In this document: positions 6,352 through 14,368 of the stretch, piece by piece | How the letters are laid out: each line of letters begins with the position of its first letter | Position numbering within the stretch: the first letter of the stretch is position 1 | Assembly: GCA_029976905.1 (NCBI GenBank) | Contig: JAPOLW010000010.1 | Span: 1 to 17,904, forward strand | DNA: 17,904 nt | Origin: a bacterium | Lineage (GTDB): Bacteria > Desulfobacterota > Binatia > UBA12015 | Reading direction: 5' to 3' | Notes under the pieces: generated by a model | The model's input: the letters and a program-made list of their open reading frames with translations, nothing else | Databases searched by the model: none | Told to the model about the DNA's origin: nothing | Program-made: the position numbers and the translations under genes

Positions 6352-7953
6352 ATGTCGTTCCGAATTCTCGTGTCGGACAAGCTCGCCCGCGAGGGCCTCG
6401 AGCGCCTGGAGGGAGAGTCGGAAATCGAATTCGATCACCGACCCGGCTTGCCCCCGGACGAGCTCCTGGCCTGCATCGGCGAATATGACGCCTTGATCGT
6501 TCGCAGCGGCACCAAGGTGACCGAAGAGGTCATTGCGGCCGGCACCCGTCTGCGGGTGATCGGGCGCGCCGGCATCGGGGTCGACAACGTCGCCGTCGCC
6601 GCGGCAACCCGCCGTGGCATCGTGGTGATGAATACGCCCGGAGGCAACAACGTGACCACGGCGGAGCATGCCATCTCGATGGCCCTCGCCTGCGCGCGCC
6701 ACATCCCTGCCGCCGACGCCTCGCTGCGGGAGGGGCAGTGGGAGCGGTCTCGCTTCACCGGCACCGAGGTGACCGGGAAGACCTTCGGCGTGGTCGGACT
6801 GGGCAACATCGGCCGGGTCGTTGCCGACCGCGCTGCCGGACTTTCGATGAAGGTGCTCGCTTTCGATCCCTTCGTCACGCCCGAGACCAAACCGCTCGAG
6901 GTCGAAATGGTCTCTCTCGAGCAGCTCTTCGAACGCTCCGACTTCATTTCGGTACACGTGCCGCTGACCGCCGAGACCCACAACCTGATCGATGCGAAGG
7001 CCATCGAACAAATGCGACCGGGCGTGCGCATCATCAACTGCGCGCGGGGCGGCCTGATCGACGAAGCGGCGCTCAAGGATGCGCTCGACAGCGGCCAGGT
7101 CGCGGGCGCGGCGCTCGACGTCTTCGTCGACGAACCGCCGCCGAGCGACCACCCGTTGCTCGGGCTTCCCGGCGTGGTCGTGACCCCGCATCTCGGAGCG
7201 TCGACCGGGGAGGCGCAGACGAATGTCGCGATCGCGATCGCGGAGCAGGTCGGCGCCTTCCTTTGTCGCGGTGCGATCTCGGCCGCCGTCAACATGCCCG
7301 CGCTCACCTCCGAGCAGCGAGAGCATCTCGGCCCCTACCTCGATCTCGGAGAAAAACTCGGTTCGCTCGCGGCGCAGCTCGGGGCGACCGAATCGGCAGG
7401 TGCCCCGGTGTCGCTGGAGATCGAGTATCGCGGAGAAGTGGGTGACCTCGGAACCAAGACCGTGACCGCCGCGATCGTGCGCGGCCTTCTCCGGTCGATT
7501 CTCGGGGACGACTTGAACTACGTCAGTGCTCCGGTCATCGCGCGCGAGCGGGGCATCTCGGTGCAGGAGACACTGTCCACGCAATCCAGCGACTATCGAA
7601 ATCGCATGTCGGTCGCGGTCCAATTTGCTTCGGGTGCCCGTCATCAGGTCGCCGGGGCGGTTTTCGGGCGCAAGACGGTCCGTCTGGTGAAGATCAACGA
7701 CTTCTTCCTCGAAGCCGTCCCCGAAGGATTCATCCTCATGCTCTACAACCGGGATGTTCCGGGCGTGGTCGGTCAGGTGGGGACCCTGTTGGGCAAAGGT
7801 CAGGTCAACATCGCCGGGCTCGAATTGGGTCGCGAGGGAGTCGGGGAGCGGGCGGTGTCGCTCTTCCATGTCGACGACCCGGTGCCCGACGCCGTCCTGG
7901 ACCAGGTTCGGGAGCTTCCCGAAGTCCTCAAGGCAGCCTTGCTGCGTCTCTAG
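6352..7953 (+). CDS. serA: D-3-phosphoglycerate dehydrogenase, long form with ACT domain
   Basis: SerA oxidises 3-phosphoglycerate to 3-phosphohydroxypyruvate with NAD, the first step of serine synthesis. The 533-residue length is that of the long form: split substrate domain, Rossmann domain with GLGNIG (149-154), intervening domain (about 315-450) and C-terminal ACT domain (from about 460, EGFILMLYNRDVPGVVGQVG). Catalytic residues are Arg232 in NCARGG, Glu261 in FVDEPP and His280 in TPHLGAST. ATG 6352 is preferred over the longer frame from 6256, because AGGAGG lies at 6335-6340 and the protein then begins at MSFRILVSDKL. The ACT domain suggests feedback control by serine. The gene follows the aminotransferase and is 9 bp from purA. 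Confidence 0.97.
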   Translation: MSFRILVSDKLAREGLERLEGESEIEFDHRPGLPPDELLACIGEYDALIVRSGTKVTEEVIAAGTRLRVIGRAGIGVDNVAVAAATRRGIVVMNTPGGNNVTTAEHAISMALACARHIPAADASLREGQWERSRFTGTEVTGKTFGVVGLGNIGRVVADRAAGLSMKVLAFDPFVTPETKPLEVEMVSLEQLFERSDFISVHVPLTAETHNLIDAKAIEQMRPGVRIINCARGGLIDEAALKDALDSGQVAGAALDVFVDEPPPSDHPLLGLPGVVVTPHLGASTGEAQTNVAIAIAEQVGAFLCRGAISAAVNMPALTSEQREHLGPYLDLGEKLGSLAAQLGATESAGAPVSLEIEYRGEVGDLGTKTVTAAIVRGLLRSILGDDLNYVSAPVIARERGISVQETLSTQSSDYRNRMSVAVQFASGARHQVAGAVFGRKTVRLVKINDFFLEAVPEGFILMLYNRDVPGVVGQVGTLLGKGQVNIAGLELGREGVGERAVSLFHVDDPVPDAVLDQVRELPEVLKAALLRL

Positions 7954-7962
7954 GGAGAGCAC

Positions 7963-9255
7963 GTGCCGACGCTGATCATCGTAGGAGCCCAGTGGGGGGA
8001 CGAGGGCAAGGGCAAGGTCGTCGACCACTTCGCAGCGCACGCGGACATGGTGGCCCGCTATCAGGGAGGCAACAACGCCGGGCACACGCTGGTCGTCGAC
8101 GGTGAGCGCACGGTCGTCCATCTGATTCCGGCCGGCGTGCTGCATCCGGGCACCACATGCGTGCTCGGCAACGGTGTGGTCATCGACCCCAGCGTGCTCT
8201 GCGAGGAGATTTCCGGTCTGCAGAAGCGCGGCTACCTTGGCGATCCCGCGCAATTGCGGATCGACGAACGCGCCCATGTCATCCTGCCGGTCCACCGCCT
8301 GCTCGATCGCGCGCGCGAGCAATCCCTGGCCGATCGGGCGATTGGGACGACCGGTCGTGGCATTGGGCCTTGCTACGAAGACAAGGCGGCGCGCCGGGGC
8401 GTGCGCATGGTCGACATGCTCGACCCGAGCTACTTTCGCGACGCGGTCGACAAGATCCTCGCGGAGCGCGGCCCTCTGCTGAAGCTCTATGGGGAGGAGC
8501 CGCCGTCCCGCGAGGAGATTTGTGCGGAGTACGACGGTCATGCCGAGCGACTGCGCCCGTATGTGACCGATGCGACCGAGGTGATCGCAGATGCCATCGC
8601 GACCGGCAAACGGATCCTCTTCGAGGGCGCCCAGGCGGCGATGCTCGATGTCGATCACGGCACCTACCCCTTCGTCACCTCGTCGAATACGGTCGCGGGC
8701 GTCGTCGGCTCGGGCGCCGGTGTGGCCCCCAAGCACGTCGGGCGGGTTCTGGGGATCGCCAAGTCCTATACCACGCGGGTGGGGGCCGGACCCTTTCCGA
8801 CCGAACTCGAGGACGAGGTCGGTGCCCGATTGCGACAGGTGGGGGGCGAGTTCGGGGCGACCACGGGTCGGCCCCGACGCTGCGGGTGGTTCGATGCGGT
8901 CGTGGTTCGGCAGGCGGCCCGGCTGTCGGGTCTGTCGGGAATCGCACTCACCAAACTCGACGTTCTCTCTGGCATCCACCCGCTCAAGATCGCCACGGCC
9001 TACGAATCGGGTGGTCGGCGCTACGACCGCGTGCCCGCGAGCGTCTCCGCGTTGGCGGGGGCCAGGCCGGTATACGAGGAGCTCGACGGGTGGTCGGAAG
9101 ACCTGAGCGGAGCCCGGCGCTTCGAGGATCTTCCGACGGCGGCGCAACGGTACATTTCCCGGATCGAGGAGTTGACCGCGACCCCGGTCACCCTGATTTC
9201 GGTCGGGGCCGAGCGTGAGGAGACCATTCTCCTGCGGGACCCGTTCCTGCTTTGA
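7963..9255 (+). CDS. purA: Adenylosuccinate synthetase
   Basis: PurA joins IMP and aspartate using GTP to form adenylosuccinate, the first committed step from IMP to AMP, in the cytoplasm. The 430 residues match the family length. The signature QWGDEGKGK includes Asp13 and the NTP loop, and His41 lies in QGGNNAGHTL; both positions match the E. coli catalytic numbering. IGTTGRGIGPCYEDK and the C-terminal TKLDVLSG are also typical. The start is GTG 7963, with GGGAG at 7953-7957 overlapping the last base of the serA stop, so translation is probably linked to serA. In many related genomes serA and purA sit close together with hisZ between them; hisZ is absent here. Confidence 0.98.
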   Translation: MPTLIIVGAQWGDEGKGKVVDHFAAHADMVARYQGGNNAGHTLVVDGERTVVHLIPAGVLHPGTTCVLGNGVVIDPSVLCEEISGLQKRGYLGDPAQLRIDERAHVILPVHRLLDRAREQSLADRAIGTTGRGIGPCYEDKAARRGVRMVDMLDPSYFRDAVDKILAERGPLLKLYGEEPPSREEICAEYDGHAERLRPYVTDATEVIADAIATGKRILFEGAQAAMLDVDHGTYPFVTSSNTVAGVVGSGAGVAPKHVGRVLGIAKSYTTRVGAGPFPTELEDEVGARLRQVGGEFGATTGRPRRCGWFDAVVVRQAARLSGLSGIALTKLDVLSGIHPLKIATAYESGGRRYDRVPASVSALAGARPVYEELDGWSEDLSGARRFEDLPTAAQRYISRIEELTATPVTLISVGAEREETILLRDPFLL

Positions 9256-9285
9256 GGTCGCCGCGTCTTCTTCCGTGCGACTCGA

Positions 9286-9314
9286 TTGACCCGCTGCACC
9301 GGTCCCGATAGGCG
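9286..9314 (+). promoter_or_regulatory. Candidate promoter for the ABC-MlaC-TolC operon
   Basis: TTGACC (9286-9291), a 17-bp spacer and TAGGCG (9309-9314) lie in the only gap between purA and the ATPase gene. Transcription would start near 9321, just 4 nt before ATG 9325, so the first gene would be almost leaderless. This also argues against the alternative TTG start at 9286, which would fall inside the -35 box. Confidence 0.4.
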
Positions 9315-9324
9315 ACCAAAGAAG

Positions 9325-10263
9325 ATGCCCGCCGCACTGGTCACAAAGAATTTGCGTCGCTCCTACGACGAGCGCGAGGCGGTACGGGGTATCTCTCTGG
9401 AGGTCAACGAGGGCGAGATTTTCGGTCTTCTCGGCCCCAACGGCGCCGGTAAGACGACCACGCTCTCGATGATTTCGACCCGCATCCGTCCTACCTCGGG
9501 GGACGCCTGGGTTTTCGGCAAGCACGTGGTCAAGGACGTGCATGCGGCGCGCCGCCTGTTGAACGTGGCTCCCCAGGAAGAGGCCCTCTACCCCGGGCTC
9601 ACCGGCCAGGAGAATCTCGAATTCTTCGCCCGTCTCTACGGGGTACCGCGAGGCGAGCGTTCCGCGCGGGTCGAGGAGGCCCTCGAAGCCGTGGAACTGT
9701 CGGGACGACGTCACGATCCGGTGCATGCCTATTCGGGGGGGATGAGGCGGCGCCTGAACCTGGGGTGTGCCCTCGTCAGCGGGCCCCGCATCGTTCTGCT
9801 CGACGAACCCACCGTCGGCGTCGATCCGCAGTCGCGCGTGCACATCTTCCAGGCGGTCCACAAGCTGCGCGAGGCCGGGGTGACCATCCTGTACACGACC
9901 CACTATCTGCAGGAAGCCGAGGACCTCTGCGATCGCATCGCCATTCTCGACGAAGGGCAGATCGTGGCGCTGGGGACCCTGCCTGAACTGCTCTCCCTCT
10001 CGACGGCCTCGGAAGTCATCGAACTTCGTTTCGTCGCACCTCTCGAGGAGTCCGAACAGGCCTCTCTTGCGGCACTCGCCGGCGTCCAGAAGGTCGAGGC
10101 CAGCGGGTCGCTGGTGCGCCTCTTCGCCTCCCATGCCGAGCCGGTTCTCGCGGCCTTGTGCGGGGGGAAGGGGGCACCGCGACCGATCGTGCAGATCCGG
10201 GTCACGCCGGTTTCGCTCGAGACGATTTTCATCGAACTCACCGGAAAGGAGCTGAGGGACTGA
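9325..10263 (+). CDS. ABC-2-type exporter ATP-binding subunit
   Basis: This 312-residue cytoplasmic ATPase powers an ABC-2-type exporter. It has a Walker A loop GPNGAGKTT (37-45), signature YSGGM (136-140), Walker B LLDEP with catalytic Glu161, and the H-loop His193 in TTHYLQEAE. The VAPQEEALYPGLTGQENL Q-loop region and the GVDPQSR D-loop fit the CcmA/NatA/DrrA-like group. A C-terminal domain of about 85 residues ends in SLETIFIELTGKELRD, the usual tail of this group. ATG 9325 is used rather than TTG 9286 because the domain begins at ALVTKNLRRSY and a promoter overlaps the longer start. The TGA stop overlaps the ATG of the MlaC-like gene by one base, showing close coupling. Confidence 0.95.
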   Translation: MPAALVTKNLRRSYDEREAVRGISLEVNEGEIFGLLGPNGAGKTTTLSMISTRIRPTSGDAWVFGKHVVKDVHAARRLLNVAPQEEALYPGLTGQENLEFFARLYGVPRGERSARVEEALEAVELSGRRHDPVHAYSGGMRRRLNLGCALVSGPRIVLLDEPTVGVDPQSRVHIFQAVHKLREAGVTILYTTHYLQEAEDLCDRIAILDEGQIVALGTLPELLSLSTASEVIELRFVAPLEESEQASLAALAGVQKVEASGSLVRLFASHAEPVLAALCGGKGAPRPIVQIRVTPVSLETIFIELTGKELRD

Positions 10264-10871
10264 TGCGTCGCGCCGTCTCGACCCTGGTCCTGTCGTTTGC
10301 CCTGCTCGTCGGGATGCCTGCCGCGGCCTACGTGGCCGGCGGGCCCATGCAGACGACCCAGAGGATTCTGGCGTCCTCCAATGCCATCGTCACCGGCCCC
10401 GGCGAGCGGGATGCCAAGCTGGCCGCGCTCAAGGAGTTGCTGCGCGATTTCCTCGACACCGACGCGCTCGGGCAGAAGTCGATGGGCAAGAACCTCGACG
10501 GAACCACCGCCGAACAGCAGGCGCGCTTCTTCGCGCTCTTCCGGGATCTCTTCGTGCGTACCTACGTGCAACGGCTTCTCCTCTTCGACGCACCGGATTT
10601 CGCCTTCGCCGAGGAGGAGATCGACGGGGATCGGGCACATATCGGCACCCGGATCGTGACACCGCGTGATCGCTTCTCGGTCGACTACGACATGGAGCGG
10701 ACGGCGTCGGGTTGGAAGGCTACCGACATCTTCATCGAGGACGTGAGCCTATCCGCCAATTTCCAGTCGCAATTCGCCAAGGCGCTGTCCAAGAATTCCT
10801 TCGACGACCTGATGGACCGGCTCGATCGCAAACTGCACGGGAAGAAAAAAGCGAGCGCCGACGAGGGTTGA
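10263..10871 (+). CDS. MlaC/Ttg2D-family periplasmic protein
   Basis: This 202-residue protein begins with a signal peptide (MRRAVSTLVLSFALLVGMPAAA). The mature part follows the Tol_Tol_Ttg2 (MlaC/Ttg2D/HpnM) pattern: an LxDALG segment, the Q-rich helix from Gln85 with RFFALFRDLF, VDYD at 140-143, GWKATDIFIE, and VSLSANFQSQF at 161-171, the counterpart of the family's EGVSLVxNYRxQF. Known members carry phospholipids across the periplasm (MlaC) or act in hopanoid loci (HpnM). The start is the ATG in TGATG at 10263, sharing one base with the ATPase stop; an upstream in-frame start at 10158 would run through the ATPase gene. The odd feature is its place inside an ABC-2/TolC operon, with no MlaD, MlaE or MlaB nearby. 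It may carry a lipid-like export substrate to the outer membrane. Confidence 0.88.
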   Translation: MRRAVSTLVLSFALLVGMPAAAYVAGGPMQTTQRILASSNAIVTGPGERDAKLAALKELLRDFLDTDALGQKSMGKNLDGTTAEQQARFFALFRDLFVRTYVQRLLLFDAPDFAFAEEEIDGDRAHIGTRIVTPRDRFSVDYDMERTASGWKATDIFIEDVSLSANFQSQFAKALSKNSFDDLMDRLDRKLHGKKKASADEG

Positions 10872-10874
10872 GCG

Positions 10875-11972
10875 ATGGTCGCCGTCTTCTGGAAAGACGT
10901 GCGCCTGATCCTGCGTGATCGGGTCGCTCTGGTCGGCTCGCTCGTCGTGCCCATCGTCATCATCAGCCTGATCGCTGGAGCCCTGCTCGACAACGGGGAT
11001 CGTACCCGATTGCTCTTGCCGGTCGTCGACGAGGATCAGGGGCCGGTCGCAACGGCCTTCCAGAAACTTCTCTCCGAGCATGCCGAAGTGCGGCCCGTGA
11101 GTCGGGCCGAGGCAGAGCGCCTCGTGCGCGACGACAACGATGCCGCAGCGGCTCTGGTCTTCCCCACCGGCTTGAGCCGGGCCTACCTGCAGGGGCGCCC
11201 GGGCGGGATCGAATTGCTCACCGATCCGGCGCAGGCCCATGGCTTGCAGGCAATCCGGATGCTGCTCCTGCTGATGGACCGGGAGGCGCAGGCTCTGGCG
11301 GATCCGTTGTCCGAGAACCTCATCCCGATCGAGAAGCAAAGCCTCACCGGCAGCCGCGGCGAGGTCGACTCGTTCGACGAGAACGTCCCGGGCTTCACTT
11401 TGCTCTTCGTCCTCATCGCGGTGATTTTCGGAACGTCGATGGCGCTGCATGACGAGCGGGATTGGGGCACCTTGCCGCGGTTGCTGGTGGCGCCCGCGGG
11501 ATTCACCTGGATGGTGCTCGGCAAGCTCGGGGCGCGATTCGTCCTCGGCCTCGGCCAGATGTTGGTTTTGCTCGCGTGGGCACACCTTTTTTTCGGAGTC
11601 TCCCTCGGACCATCGATCGCCGCGATCGTCGCGCTCTCCGCGGCCATGGTCTTCACGACGGTATCGGTGGGCCTGGTCGTCGCCGGTCTGGCACGAACCC
11701 GCGAGCAGACGCAACCGCTCAGCCTCGCCATCGTCATGCTGGTCTCGCTGCTCGGCGGCCTCTGGTTTCCCCCGGAATTCGTTCCCGAATGGATGCGGGC
11801 ACTCCAGCCGGGCGTCTACACGAGCTGGGCGATGCGCGGTATGAACGATCTTGTGCTACGAGAGCGGGGTCTGTGGGAGATCGGGTTTTCTCTGGCGATG
11901 CTGTCCGGATACGGCCTCGTCACCCTCGTCATCGGCATGCGTCTGTTTCGAGCGCGCCACAGCGCGCGCTGA
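10875..11972 (+). CDS. ABC-2-type exporter permease
   Basis: This 365-residue integral membrane protein has the usual ABC-2 layout. One transmembrane helix (about residues 18-40, VGSLVVPIVIISLIAGALL) is followed by a soluble periplasmic domain of about 140 residues, then five helices from about residue 170 to the end. The motif ERDWGTLPRLLVAPAGFTWMVLGK is the family's cytoplasmic coupling region between the second and third helices. Only one permease gene is present, so the transporter is probably a homodimer, unlike two-permease pumps such as YbhSR. It starts 3 bp after the MlaC-like gene and ends 31 bp before the TolC-like gene. The large periplasmic domain is a possible docking site for the MlaC-like protein. 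Substrate unknown. Confidence 0.93.
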   Translation: MVAVFWKDVRLILRDRVALVGSLVVPIVIISLIAGALLDNGDRTRLLLPVVDEDQGPVATAFQKLLSEHAEVRPVSRAEAERLVRDDNDAAAALVFPTGLSRAYLQGRPGGIELLTDPAQAHGLQAIRMLLLLMDREAQALADPLSENLIPIEKQSLTGSRGEVDSFDENVPGFTLLFVLIAVIFGTSMALHDERDWGTLPRLLVAPAGFTWMVLGKLGARFVLGLGQMLVLLAWAHLFFGVSLGPSIAAIVALSAAMVFTTVSVGLVVAGLARTREQTQPLSLAIVMLVSLLGGLWFPPEFVPEWMRALQPGVYTSWAMRGMNDLVLRERGLWEIGFSLAMLSGYGLVTLVIGMRLFRARHSAR

Positions 11973-12003
11973 GGAAAGCGGAAGCGGAGGAGCATCGGCA
12001 GCG

Positions 12004-13452
12004 ATGTTGCGGGAAGTCGTACGAGCCGTCGCCATCCTCATTACGGGGTTCTGGCTGCCGTGGTCTGCGAGCCAGAGCCGGGCCGCCGGGGTGCCCAGGT
12101 CACAGAAGCTGGGATTGGACGAGTACGTGGCGCGTGCGGTCGAGGCCGCTCCGGAACTCGACGTCGCCCGCTGGGCGGTCCTCAGCCAGCAGGCCGATCT
12201 GCAAAAGGCGAGGGCGTCGTCGTTCCTTCCCGAGTTCACGGCGACCAATACCTTCGGCTTCGCACGGCGGGCGCGGGGAACGGTCCTGGAGTCGCCGGAT
12301 ACGGTGGATACGCGTGCGTTTGGGCCGTTCAATCGCGTCGAAATCCAGCTCGTGCAGCCCCTGTTCACCTGGGGAAAGATCACCTCGGGGATCGAAGCCG
12401 CCACGCACGCCGTGGGGGTCAAGATTGCCGAGCATGACGGCGTCGAGGCGGCCGTCGTCGAGCAGACCAAGACGCTGTACTACAACATCGTCCTGGCGCG
12501 ATCGGTGCGGGGCATCCTGGAAGAGACCCGTGATGGATTCGACGACGCTCTCGAGACGGCGCGAGAGCGTCGTGAGGACGGGGACGTGGACATCACGGAG
12601 ATCGACCTCCTCTATCTCCGGGTTGGGCGGGCCGAGATCGCCAAGGAGATTCCGAAGCTGGTCGCGGGCGAGACCGCGGCGCTCGAAGCCCTGCGGGTGC
12701 TCGCGGGCGGGGAGCCGGGTTCTCCTCTCGACGTGCGCGACGGCTTACTCGACCCCGAAGAGGTGGCGCTGGCACCGGTCGAGCACTACCTCGCCGAACT
12801 CTACGACGTGAGTCCGGCCTGGCGGCAGATCGAGCAGGGAGTCGAGGCGCAGGTCGACGAGCTCTCGCGCACCGAGGCCGAGTATTTTCCGGATCTCCTC
12901 TTCACTGGATACTTCGGTTACTCGTATGCGCCCGACCGGGATCGGCAGCTCAATCCGTTCGCCTGGGATCAATTCAACTTTCTGCGGGGCCCGGGCGGAT
13001 TTCTCACCGTGCGCTGGCCGCTCAATTTCCACATCACCGCGACCAAGGTGCAAAAGGCGCGCGCGGAATTGGGTCACCTGGAAGCGCGACGGCGCCAGGC
13101 CCGGCAGGGGCTGGCGGTCGAGCTGGTGAGTGCCTACGAAGGTGCCGTGGAGAACCGAAAGGCCGTCGAGGATCTCGAGGATGGCCGCAAGGCCGGGCGC
13201 GCGATCCTGACGCTGTCGGTGACCAACTTCGATCTGGCCATCGGCGACGCGCGCGAAATCCTGAACGCGCTCGGGAATTACGCGCGTGTTTCGAGCAGCT
13301 ACTACGAAGCGGTTCGCGACTACAACGTCGCGCTGGCCCGACTCGCCCGAGTCCTCGGGGCGCACGACCTACGAAATGCCGGGATCGCCGTCACTCGGGA
13401 GGTCGGGCCGGACGAGGATCCGGATCCGGCGCCTGCTCCGCCGCCCGGGTGA
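12004..13452 (+). CDS. TolC-family outer-membrane channel of the ABC operon
   Basis: This 482-residue protein is close to the usual TolC-family length. ATG 12004 is chosen because GGAGGAG lies at 11987-11993 and the protein then begins with a signal peptide (LREVVRAVAILITGFWLPWSA); the longer frame from 11851 runs antisense-like through the permease gene. LGLDEYVARAVEAAPELDVAR opens the first helical repeat, and PEFTATNTFGFA, VQPLFTWGKITSGI and PDLLFTGYFGYSYA are the beta-barrel and turn segments. It ends in a Pro/Asp-rich tail of about 20 residues (DPDPAPAPPPG). As the fourth gene of the operon it is the probable outer-membrane exit for the ABC-2 pump. Its 3' end overlaps, on the opposite strand, a possible 40-residue ORF. 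Confidence 0.92.
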   Translation: MLREVVRAVAILITGFWLPWSASQSRAAGVPRSQKLGLDEYVARAVEAAPELDVARWAVLSQQADLQKARASSFLPEFTATNTFGFARRARGTVLESPDTVDTRAFGPFNRVEIQLVQPLFTWGKITSGIEAATHAVGVKIAEHDGVEAAVVEQTKTLYYNIVLARSVRGILEETRDGFDDALETARERREDGDVDITEIDLLYLRVGRAEIAKEIPKLVAGETAALEALRVLAGGEPGSPLDVRDGLLDPEEVALAPVEHYLAELYDVSPAWRQIEQGVEAQVDELSRTEAEYFPDLLFTGYFGYSYAPDRDRQLNPFAWDQFNFLRGPGGFLTVRWPLNFHITATKVQKARAELGHLEARRRQARQGLAVELVSAYEGAVENRKAVEDLEDGRKAGRAILTLSVTNFDLAIGDAREILNALGNYARVSSSYYEAVRDYNVALARLARVLGAHDLRNAGIAVTREVGPDEDPDPAPAPPPG

Positions 13453-13513
13453 GCCACCGCATGCCGGCCAGGCCCAGCGCGGTCGTGATTGCCAGCAGCA
13501 CGAAGTCGCCCAT
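13391..13513 (-). CDS. Possible 40-residue single-helix membrane peptide
   Basis: Immediately after fabI on the same strand, TGA-G-ATG links the fabI stop (13515-13517) to an ATG at 13511-13513. The frame encodes 40 residues: a hydrophobic helix (FVLLAITTALGLAGMRWL, about residues 4-21) and then a charged, Pro/Arg-rich tail ending at TGA 13391. GGGGGTG upstream could serve as the ribosome site. The tail region overlaps the convergent tolC-like gene by 62 bp, which limits how freely it can vary. No known family is recognised. It could be a real small membrane protein or a chance frame in GC-rich DNA. Confidence 0.4.
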   Translation of the reverse strand: MGDFVLLAITTALGLAGMRWLTRAAEQAPDPDPRPARPPE

Positions 13514-13514
13514 C

Positions 13515-14285
13515 TCACACCCCCAGGATGTTCAGGCCGCCGTCCACATGGAGGACTTCGCCTGTGATTCCCGATCCGGCCGGCCCCGCGAGGGCGGCCG
13601 CCATGCGCCCCACGTCGTCGGCGTCGATGTTGCGACCGAGAGGGGACCGCGACTCCGCGTGTTTGAGCATGTCGCGGATGTTTCGGATCCCGGCTGACGA
13701 TAGGGTCTTGATGGGCCCGGCGCTGATGGCGTTGATCCGCACTCCTTGCGGGCCGATGTCGGCGGCCAGGTAGCGCACGGTGGCTTCCAACGCCGCCTTG
13801 GCAACCCCCATGACGTTGTAATTCGGAAAGACGCGCTCGCTGCCCGCGAAGGTGAGGGTCAGCACCGACCCGCCGCTGGCGGCGAGAAGAGGGAGGGTCG
13901 CGCGTGTCAGTGCCACCAGCGAGTAGGCGCTCACGTCGAGCGCCAGCCGGAATCCCTCGCGATCGGTTTCCACAAAGCTCCCGGCGAGATCCTCTCGTCG
14001 CGCAAAGGCGATCGCGTGGACGAGGATGTCGAGGCTCCCCCAGCGCTTCTCCACTTCGTCGACGAGAGCGGTGATGTCCTCGTCCCGGGTGACGTCGCAT
14101 GCGCCGAGGACATCGGCCCCGACCTTCTCTGCCAGCGGGCGGACGCGCCGTTCCAGGGCGTCGCCCACATAGGTCAAGCCGAGGTGCGCTCCCTCGGCCT
14201 GCATGGCCCGGGCGATGGCCCAGGCAATGCTGCGCTCGTTGGCAACACCGAGGATCAGCGCCCGTTTCCCGTCGAGATGGCCCAC
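13515..14285 (-). CDS. fabI: Enoyl-ACP reductase (NADH)
   Basis: FabI performs the last step of each fatty-acid elongation cycle, reducing enoyl-ACP with NADH. The 256-residue length and divergent SDR signatures are those of FabI: GVANERSIAWAIA for the cofactor, an ALDVSAYSLVALT helix, and PNYNVMGVAK carrying catalytic Tyr156 and Lys163, at the same numbers as in E. coli. Position 146, a Tyr in E. coli FabI, is Phe here (LTFAGSER). InhA of mycobacteria has Phe149 at the equivalent place. The start is GTG 14285 with no clear ribosome site. A promoter-like element ends about 8 nt upstream, so the mRNA may be leaderless. It is divergent from the MFS gene and convergent with the ABC/TolC operon. 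The variant residue could matter for triclosan-type inhibitors, but that is not shown. Confidence 0.95.
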   Translation of the reverse strand: MGHLDGKRALILGVANERSIAWAIARAMQAEGAHLGLTYVGDALERRVRPLAEKVGADVLGACDVTRDEDITALVDEVEKRWGSLDILVHAIAFARREDLAGSFVETDREGFRLALDVSAYSLVALTRATLPLLAASGGSVLTLTFAGSERVFPNYNVMGVAKAALEATVRYLAADIGPQGVRINAISAGPIKTLSSAGIRNIRDMLKHAESRSPLGRNIDADDVGRMAAALAGPAGSGITGEVLHVDGGLNILGV

Positions 14286-14292
14286 GGCCCGC

Positions 14293-14320
14293 GTTATGGC
14301 ACAGGGGGGTCGAGATGCAA
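14293..14320 (-). promoter_or_regulatory. Candidate fabI promoter (leaderless arrangement)
   Basis: Read on the minus strand, TTGCAT is followed after 16 bp by CATAAC (-10, plus-strand 14293-14298). Four of six bases match consensus in each box. Transcription would begin about 14286, next to the GTG start of fabI at 14285. This agrees with the lack of a ribosome site there. Confidence 0.3.
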
Positions 14321-14368
14321 TCTGGTGTCGCCTTCGCGATTCGGTCGGTGGGCAGTTAAGGCAGGGGC

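Noticed and set aside
6160..10134. A 1324-codon open frame on the minus strand across serA, purA and the ABC ATPase gene
   Set aside because: It lies antisense to three well-identified genes with intact catalytic motifs, is rich in Arg, Gly, Asp and His as expected from reading GC-rich codons backwards, and shows no domain. It is a shadow of codon bias.
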